In this document: positions 30,416 to 39,400 of the stretch, piece by piece
Layout: each line of letters starts with the position of its first letter
Numbering within the stretch: position 1 is the first letter of the stretch
Assembly (NCBI RefSeq): GCF_008831285.2
Contig: NC_045150.1
Coordinates: 15,065,362 to 15,129,361, forward strand
DNA: 64,000 nucleotides
Source: Nymphaea colorata
Taxonomy: Eukaryota; Streptophyta; Magnoliopsida; Nymphaeales; Nymphaeaceae
Reading direction: 5' to 3'
Program-made: the position numbers and the translations under genes
Notes under the pieces: generated by a model
Database searches by the model: none
Told to the model about the DNA's origin: nothing
Seen by the model: only the letters and a program-made list of their open reading frames with translations

Positions 30416-33400
30416 CTGCATCAAATCATTAAATTTTCCATCACAAATCAAGCAAAAGTGTATAAGAATAAACTTTTCCTTCACAAACTAAGTATAAAGT
30501 AATAAATGAGCCAACACCGAATGGCAAATATTTTGCCATCTTGTCAAGAGAAGTTTCCTATGCCCCAGCTTTTAGAGTGTGGAGGTTGTACCTTATGTAC
30601 CTATATCTGTATCTATAAGAAAGATGTATGCCGTACTTCTCTCTCTCTCCCTCTCTATCTATCCCTGTCTCAGCTGCTTGTGCCATCCCTCTCTAAAGAT
30701 TTCAACCCCACTCGTTGCACACCGACAAGCGAGGAAGTTCATTACAAACAAAACTCACCTTCCCATCTTAATGTCTTAATATTAGTCTTTCCCTTGTCTG
30801 CAGCATCACCACATCAGGGCTTTTTTACAAACATATAAGAAGCTAGTGGAAAAATACCTCAATTTACTTATATTTTTCCAAGGCATAAGATATCACCAGA
30901 AAACAGATGAAGTGGTACACAAGAATATCTACAAAATTACAAATTGGAGAAACTGAACAAAGGAGATCCAATCCAAGAAATGCTTTGACTTCCCCACCAT
31001 GCAATGACAAGCACTTGAAGAAATTATTACACTGATCCATCAGTATCCTCTGCCTCCTTCTGTACACCAATCCCATATGCAGTGTTATTTGTATCGCATG
31101 ACATGGGCCCAAATCATGCATAGGTTCGAGAAACCTATGCGAGATGCCTGCGATACACGTGTGTATCATAGGCATACCCGTATCGTGCGACATGGAGCCT
31201 GTATCATACGCTAGGGTGATATGGCCCCTATCTCACATGGACAAAATGAAAAAAGGGGCGAGACCCATTCTTTCGTGCTTCTTTTTAAAATAGGTCCTGC
31301 CTTCGGCTTCTTAAACATCTCTAAGAGCCACGGAAGGGGGAGGTTTTACTAGTTTTCTAAAAAATCGACCATATGTTGGTGAAAATCTTCCATTTGAAGG
31401 CATTGAAACAATTAATGAAGAAAACGAGGATGAATATGAAGATGATGAAGATTATCGTTGATTGATGATAAACATGATATTTGGCACTTGACAGTGAACA
31501 ATTTATATGTTGTGAACTTGTTATATAATCTAAAACGTTTTAAACTTGTGATAGATGTTTATTATGTTATTTTGAATCTAGGATTTCTCATTTCTGAATG
31601 TGTTGTTGATCTATTATCATGGCTTATGAATGATTATGAATCATGAATGTTCTTTATGTGAGATGAGATTTTTATATGGAACACTTTTTTTCTTTTTATT
31701 GAATTTTTCTCTATTTTTTGAATTAAAGAATTAATTTTATGATACGCTATGCTACATTTTCATTACATTACGACACACCGTATAGGTCGGCCTGACCGAT
31801 ATTGCGTATATGTTGGCTTGACTAATAAGCGTTATGATATACCTTTTACAACATTGTCCATATGTCTCTAAATCAGCCACCACAGAAAATAGACGTAATT
31901 TTCACTAAATAACTAGAATTTCTTATTCTACAACCAAATTGCTAAAATAATGAGACAAAACTGCATAACCCTGTCCAGCCTCTAGTCTAGTCACACCATG
32001 TTCAGAAGCTGGAAAATAGGCACATTTTAAACTGCTTTTTCTCACATTTTTACAAGGGATGCAGGTTCTAGCTGCATCAAAATGCCATCACTTGGCCACT
32101 TTGAGCAGTCCACCAAGAGCCATCAACCAAGAAAAGTCCATAGAAAGGCCCTACTGGCTGGATCCTGGTCTCAATCCAATCACTGTGGTTCAGTTTCATG
32201 GTGGTACCTCATTCTCAATGTACAAGTGAAATCACTAGAAGAAATAAAACCTACCCATGAATCTCCAGGCACATATGAGAATTCATTAATTTCCAACCAC
32301 CTTACTTTAAGAGTCTAAATAAGTATAAAACATATGAGTTTCAAATGAAAGTCGAGATGCATGTCATTCTCATCATAAACAACTCAGACCCACAAAATTA
32401 AGGACATGACTCAGCCATCAAAGACAAATCAAAAGGAAAAAAATGGCAGATAATACATACTCGATATCTGCTAGATCATTGATCAATTGTACTCGTACAT
32501 CTGATGGCATTTTTATCTTAAAAATAAACCTGTGGACAAGGGGAGGAAAACAAAGGAACAAAATTGAAGCAACGAAAAGGAAAGATGCAAATCATGGCAC
32601 TGCTAACTGATAAATTTTCCGATGAATTTTACTTACACGGTCACCTCTCTCACAATATCTATCAATGCCAAGCCTTTCTTGGTTTTAAGTTCAGATATAC
32701 CTAGAGAAAAGCTAAGAATACAACTAATAAAATTTGTCATATATAATAAAAGTTACAAATTTTACATGTATAGAGGAAAGTCAAAGAAAAAAAAAATTAA
32801 AATGTGAGGATACGTCTAAAAGAGGCTGCAAATGCTTCATTTAGAAGCCAAAAGCAAATCTGCTCAATGTCTTTAGGCATTGGATTCCCAGTACACAAGT
32901 AAACAGCATCCTCAGTAATACGCGGAGAAGCCATGTGCGTGGACTACAAGAAAAGCAGATTAACCATTAGAATTTAGAACAAACACAAGGATGCACCAGC
33001 TTACCAGCGGGGAATAATGAACACACAACAACACTTGCAATAATAGAAGTAAATGCAATGGCACGATCCCATATCATGTGATATTCTCTGCCTCCTAGTT
33101 ATCTCACAAAATGGATTTCCATAAGGGAGGATGCAATTTGGTATGAATATGACCTTAATTCTCCTTCACAGTATATCAATCACTTGTTTTAGATCCTGAT
33201 TCAGATGGCTTTGACTTTAATTTTATCAAGGTTCTTTCTCATCCAATATACAAACCTAAATAATTAGCTTCTCTCTGGTGTCAGTTGAATCATCTCGGCT
33301 TACAACTTCAAGCTAAGCTAACTCGCCAGCCAAAAGGAAGATAAGCTAGAAGAATCTATAGTCCTTATCTGATTATTGGCTCAAAAACATTGGCAGGACA

Positions 33401-36400
33401 AGCTCGGTCTACATAAGGATCACGAGGCATCAAGAAGGAACCAAACTGGTGATGTCCCATTCTACCAGACTGATATTATTACTACGATGAGTTCATATAT
33501 GCAGCGAAACAGTATCACCATGCAGTCAGTGATAAAATGGCCAAGTTTTCCAATGAAGTGCTCTCAGAAAGAACATGCGAACAGTTCAAACCACTTTCCT
33601 GTTATTCTCGTAAGCAAAAGAAGTTGAAAGAACATGATCTAGAAAGATATTAGAACCTGTAAAATGTTCAAAGCCTTTCTCATATCACCGTTGCTCAACC
33701 TCACAATCGCAGCCAAGCCACTATCTGTTACATCAATCCTGCCCAACAATCAGAAGCCACTAAGAAAAAATTAGAAAATCACACATACAAACACGAAAGG
33801 CAAATAAATGAGGTGGATAACATTGTTCCCTGTATAATTCTTGCTAAACAAGAAAACTACTGGAGGCTGCAGCTTTTGGCATTATCAATTTCAGAAGGAA
33901 CAGTGCAAATGGTATGTAAAGTATTTCTTACTAGAACAGAGAAAAGTTCTGTTAGGAAGATCTATGGCAGTTATTCAATTGAGAAATTACCTACCCCTCC
34001 GCTTTTATAATGAACTGTACACGTTCTGTAATATGAGCAGCATTAAGAGGAGCAAAACGAAACCGTGTACACCGGGATTGTAATGCTGGGATAATCTTGT
34101 TAACATGATTACAGATAAGAGCAAATCTAGTGCTTTTTGTGTACTTCTCAATCACTACAGACAACAGAAGTAACAAGGAAGCTGTTAGCATGATAATTAA
34201 AGAGAGCATAAAGGCAAGAACATGAACAAGTTTTACCTCTTCGCAGTGCAAATTGTGCATCCTTTGTCATAGCATCAGCCTCGTCTAAGAGTACCAGCTT
34301 CACAGAGGATTTTGAACTAGAGAAGAAAATGTGTCGTTAGTGAGAACATGAGTTATCACATGAAAAATATGCAAAACGAGATAGAATATACTTAGTGCTA
34401 TAACCCAAAATGTAGCAGTTAGGTAGAGACATGGTCAGGCTGATAACTCATTACTTACAAGTTAAAAGACAATTGGAAGGATACAAGGGTACAATAAAAT
34501 CCAACTGCAAACACCAAAAAATTCCAAGGTCCGGCTGTCTAATCCAGTGTTGTAAAACATGGAACATAATCCATCAAAATTGCATCCAAAGTTAGATACA
34601 TATGTAATGGAAAGAATTAAAAAAATGGAAAAAATTCTCCCAATGGAAAAACATAACTTGCTTAAACCTAACAAAATAACAAGAATGTGCTACATAAAAC
34701 ATGCCACCTTCATTTGCAGTGTTGATAGATCGTATGTTTCGGGTCCGGATCCATACCCGACCCGTCTTGTAGCCCGTGTTGGACACTACTTAAGTCATGT
34801 AACCCCATAATCTAAGGAGAGAGAGAGTCTGGCTGCCCACTAGCACCCTCGTGTTGAGGGTTTTCTACGTTACATCATGATTGTTGTTCCTCTTCCTCTC
34901 CTTGTTCGTATTTTTACATGGTATCAGAGCCGTGAAGTTCCGGCATTAACATGTTGGAGGAGGCGCCCTGCACTGTTTATCGTCCGACGGAGTCACTGCT
35001 CATCGCCGCTGTCCGACGCCAAGACGTCCGCCGTCTGCCACCGTCCGCCCTCCCGTCGTCTGTCCTCCTGTGCTCGGCGAGCGCCTCCAAGCGCCGCCCT
35101 CTGCTCTTGCGTCGCCAAGGGCTTCTGCGCTGCTCTCTGCTCCCGCCGCCATTTTTCTGCTCCCGCTGCCGCCAAGCGCCTCACGCTCCGCCCTTCTGCC
35201 GACACCGCCGTCTTCCACGCTGCAGTTGCTCCCTGCCCTTGTTGCTCTCTTCGTTGTGTGAGTCTGTCATTATAGCAGCCTCTTCTTCCTCGTCGATGGT
35301 CAGTCAAACTGAAATCGGAACTGTGAGACCCGAGAACGTTCCTGTGCAGGTTATTACTTTTCGCCTCACAAAGGAGAACTATTTCTCGTGGTCGCCGGCT
35401 ATGACTATGGGGATTGCTGGCCGTGGTCGGATGGCCTATATCGACAGGAGCAACCCTGAACCAGCAAGAACAAGTGGTGTGTGGCCCACTTGGTTCCTTG
35501 AGGACAATCAAGTAAAAACGTGGATTGTCAACTCTGTCTCCGCTGAGATTCAGCCTCTTATCCTTCGGAAGAAGACTGCACGGGACATGTGAGTGGTCCT
35601 TGAGCAAATGTATGGCCAGAAGAAGACGACCATTCGCACTTATCAAGTAATGAAAACTGTTTATAACCTCCGCCAAGGGACCTCTTCTGTTGCAGAATAC
35701 TATGGGGCGTTGAAAGCCAAGTGAGAAGAACTTGACTATCACTCTGATATTCCATGGCACTGTCCCCAAGATCAGGCACTTCACATTGCCCAGGTATGGG
35801 AAAACAGAGTGTTCCTCTTTCTAGCTGGCTTAAATGATGAGTTTGAAGGTGTTCGGAGCCAGATTCTGAATTCTGGAGAGGTGTCTAGTATTGAAGATGT
35901 ATACTCGGTTGTTGAAGCAGAAGAACAGAGAAGGCTGGTCATCAATGAAAGCCAGAGGGATCCTGGTCTCTCTCATGAGAGATCAGCCCTTGTGAGCCGT
36001 GGACCTGGAGGCTTGGCTAGACCCCCTCGCCGATGCACACACTGCAAGAAGACGGGTCACACCGTCGATTACTGTTGGGATCTCCATCCAGACAAGAAAG
36101 AAAATAGAGGAAGGTCTTCTAGTGGGAAGACACCTGTGCCTGAGGCGCCCAAATCCAGTGGGGAAAAACTCTCTATTTCGGCTGATCAGCTTCGTGAACT
36201 AAGGGCTTATTTGAGCAGGATCGATGTCAACAAGATCGAGATATCAGAGGAAACTAAAACTAATCATGCTCTTGCAGTTATTGGCGATAAAGGTAACTCT
36301 TCTGTGGGGGAATGGATTGTCGATAGTGGTGCTACTCATCACATGACAGGTAATCCAAAATTGTTTCATGAGTATATGTTGTCCTCGGGAAGGGAACGTG

Positions 36401-39400
36401 TTTCTCTTGCAGATAAGAGAAGAGAAGATTGTCTTCAGTCCTTTATGTACTGGCATGAACGTTTTGGACATTTACCTTTTGGGATTTTGAAACATTTGTT
36501 TCCAGACTTGTGTTCCTCCTTTGATTTGTCTTCCATTTCTTGTGATGTTTGTCAGTTTGCCTAACATGTGAGGGCTTCATACCCTCTTTCTACTAGTTGT
36601 GTTAATAAAGCTTTTTCCCTGATTCACTCTGATATATGGGGACCTTTGGGAATTCATACCCGTCAAGGTTTTCAATATTTTATCACTTTCATTGATGATT
36701 TCTCTCGTGCTACATTTGTGTACCTGTTAAAAGACCGCAGTGAGGTTCCTCGTATCATCGAGACATTCATTCTTCTTGTGCATACCCAATATGGTGCGAA
36801 TGTTAAAACTTTCCGGTCCGATAATGCCCGTGAATACATGTGTCAGTCTGTTGAGGAGTTTCTTAGACAAAGGGGGATTGTTCATGAGACATCTTGTAGT
36901 TACACCCCCCCTCAAAATGGAGTAGCTGAAAGGAAAAATCGTCAAATTCTTAATGTCACCAGGGCTCTTTTGTTTCAGAGAAATCTTCCTAAACACTATT
37001 GGGGTGATGCAGTTCTTACTAGTGCCTATCTTATTAACCGCATGCCCAGTCGTGTTTTGAATGGTAGGACTCCCCACTCGTTACTTCCTGGCAGTCGTCC
37101 ACCATTCCTACTTCCTCCTCGTGTTTTTGGTTGTGTATGTTTTATCCATGATCACAGTCCAAATGTCAAGAAACTTGATCCTAGGTCTATCAAAGGTGTC
37201 TTTGTTGGATACTCTCCTACGCAAAAAGGATACAAATGTATTGATCCTATTACTGGTCGAGTTTATGTTACGAGGGATGTTACCTTCTTGGAACATGCCT
37301 CTTACTTTGGTGAGAATCCTCTTCAGGGGGAGCAGTCTGTGGGCAGGGAAGAGTATTCTCAGAAACAGGAACTTCAGTTTACAGATTTTTTGGACTACAA
37401 GAAAGCAGAATCGCTTACTGCTGTTGATGTGCCTGAGAAGGAGGAAAGGTGTGACACTAGCATTAAGAAGGAAGGCCCTCGGTTGTTTGGACAGTTCTAC
37501 TCTAGACGAGGTACTCGGACAAAGATGATGCCTTGTGATGCTAGATCTACTTTCAATCCCAATGCTACTTCTTCCCTGGATGAACCAAATCCTACCGTGG
37601 AGACTGTGGAGACTCATGACGAGGTTGAAAAGAATAATGAAAATCTTTCCATTGTCCTGAGAAAGGGTGTCAGGTCATGTACTCAACACCCCATTGGTAA
37701 TTTTGTATCTTATTCCAAACTTGAAAAAGATTACAAGTGTTTTGTTTCTACTCTTTCTTTGGCTGTGATCCCCAGGACTGTTGCTGAAGCTCAAAGTGAC
37801 TCCAAGTGGGCTGATGCAATGAAAGAAGAAATAGATGCCCTGAGAAGAAATATGACATGGGAAGTGAAGATTCCTGAAGCCGCTCACTTAGTTGGATCCA
37901 AATGGGTGTATACCATCAAGTACAAACCAGATGGGAGTGTTGAAAGATATAAAACTCGACTTGTGGCCAAGGGATTTAGCCAGAAATATGGAATTGATTA
38001 CTGGAAACCTTTGCTCCTGTTGCGAAAATGAAGACAGTGAGAGTGGTTATATCCCTAGCTGTGATGAAGGAGTGGAAGATGTATCAACTAGATGTTAAGA
38101 ATGCATTCCTCAATGGTGACCTCGAAGAAGAAGTATATATGCACATGCCTGCAGGATATGAAGAACCAGAAAAATGTTGTAAGCTAAAAAAGGCCTTATA
38201 TGGCCTTAAGCAATCGCCCAGAGCGTGGTTCGAACGACTGAGAAGAGTGATGATACGTCATGGATACAAACAAGGAAATGGAGATCACACTCTGTTTGTG
38301 AAGAAGAAAGAGAGCAGGGTTACTTTCCTGCTGGTCTACGTAGATGACATGATTGTCACAGGAGATGATGAGGAGGAGATTATCAAGCTAAAAGGGTTAC
38401 TGGCTACAGAATTCGATCTCAAAGATCTTGACAAGCTAAGGTATTTTCTTGGTATGGAGGAAGCTAAGGTATTTTCTTGGTATGGAGGTTGCTAGGTCTA
38501 GCACTGGCCTTGTATTAAACCAAAGGAAATACACATTACATCTGCTGGAAGAAACTGGTAAATTGGGATGTAGTATTGGGATGTAGACCTACTCCTACCC
38601 CATTTGACACTGGGCACAAGTTGAGTCTTAGAGATGGAGAGCCTCTCTGTGAAGAAGACAAGGGAAGATATCAACATCTGGTTGGGAAGTTGATTTATCT
38701 TACCCTCACGAGACCTGATATCACCTTTGCGGTGAATGTTTTGAGTCAATTCATGCATGCACCAACCGATGCACATCTAAAGGTTGTGGACAGAGTACTA
38801 TGCTACCTGAAGAAAAATCCTGGCAAGGGACTCCTGTATGTGAAACAAGAGACTGTGGAAATCGAGGGCTATTCTGATGCGGATTGGGCAGGTTGTGGTG
38901 ATACCAGACGATCTACTACAGGGTACTGTGTCTACTTGGGAGGAAACCTTGTTGTATGGAGAAGCAAGAGACAGGATGTTTGCTCTAGATCTAGTGCAGA
39001 GGCAGAATATAGGGCAGTTGCTATGGGAGTGTCAGAATTACTATGGTTGAAGATATTGGTGACTGACATTGGAATAAAGATTGAAGGACCTATGAAGATG
39101 TATTGTGATAACAAGTCTGCAATCAACTTAGCCAACAATCCTGTTCTTCACCACAGAACAAAGCATGTTGAAATTGATCGTCACTTCATTCGGGAAAGAA
39201 TTGATGCGAAAGAGTTGATCTTACCTTACATGAAGTCTGAAGACCAAACTGCTGATGTTCTGACGAAAGCTCTTCCTTCAGCTTCATTTGAGAGGAATGT
39301 ATCCAAGTTGGGCATGTTTGATATGTATGCCCAACTTGAGGGGGAGTGTTGATAGATCGTATGTTTCAGGTCCGGATCCATACCCGACCCATCTTGTCGC

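Noticed and set aside
34993-35784. 263-codon minus-strand open frame
   Set aside because: It is antisense to the GC-rich leader and gag of element C. GC-rich sequence gives long frames by chance and no motif is present.
38433-38488. Direct repeats considered as a CRISPR-like array, along with the other short tandem repeats
   Set aside because: Units are head to tail without spacers, only two copies, in a plant retrotransposon.
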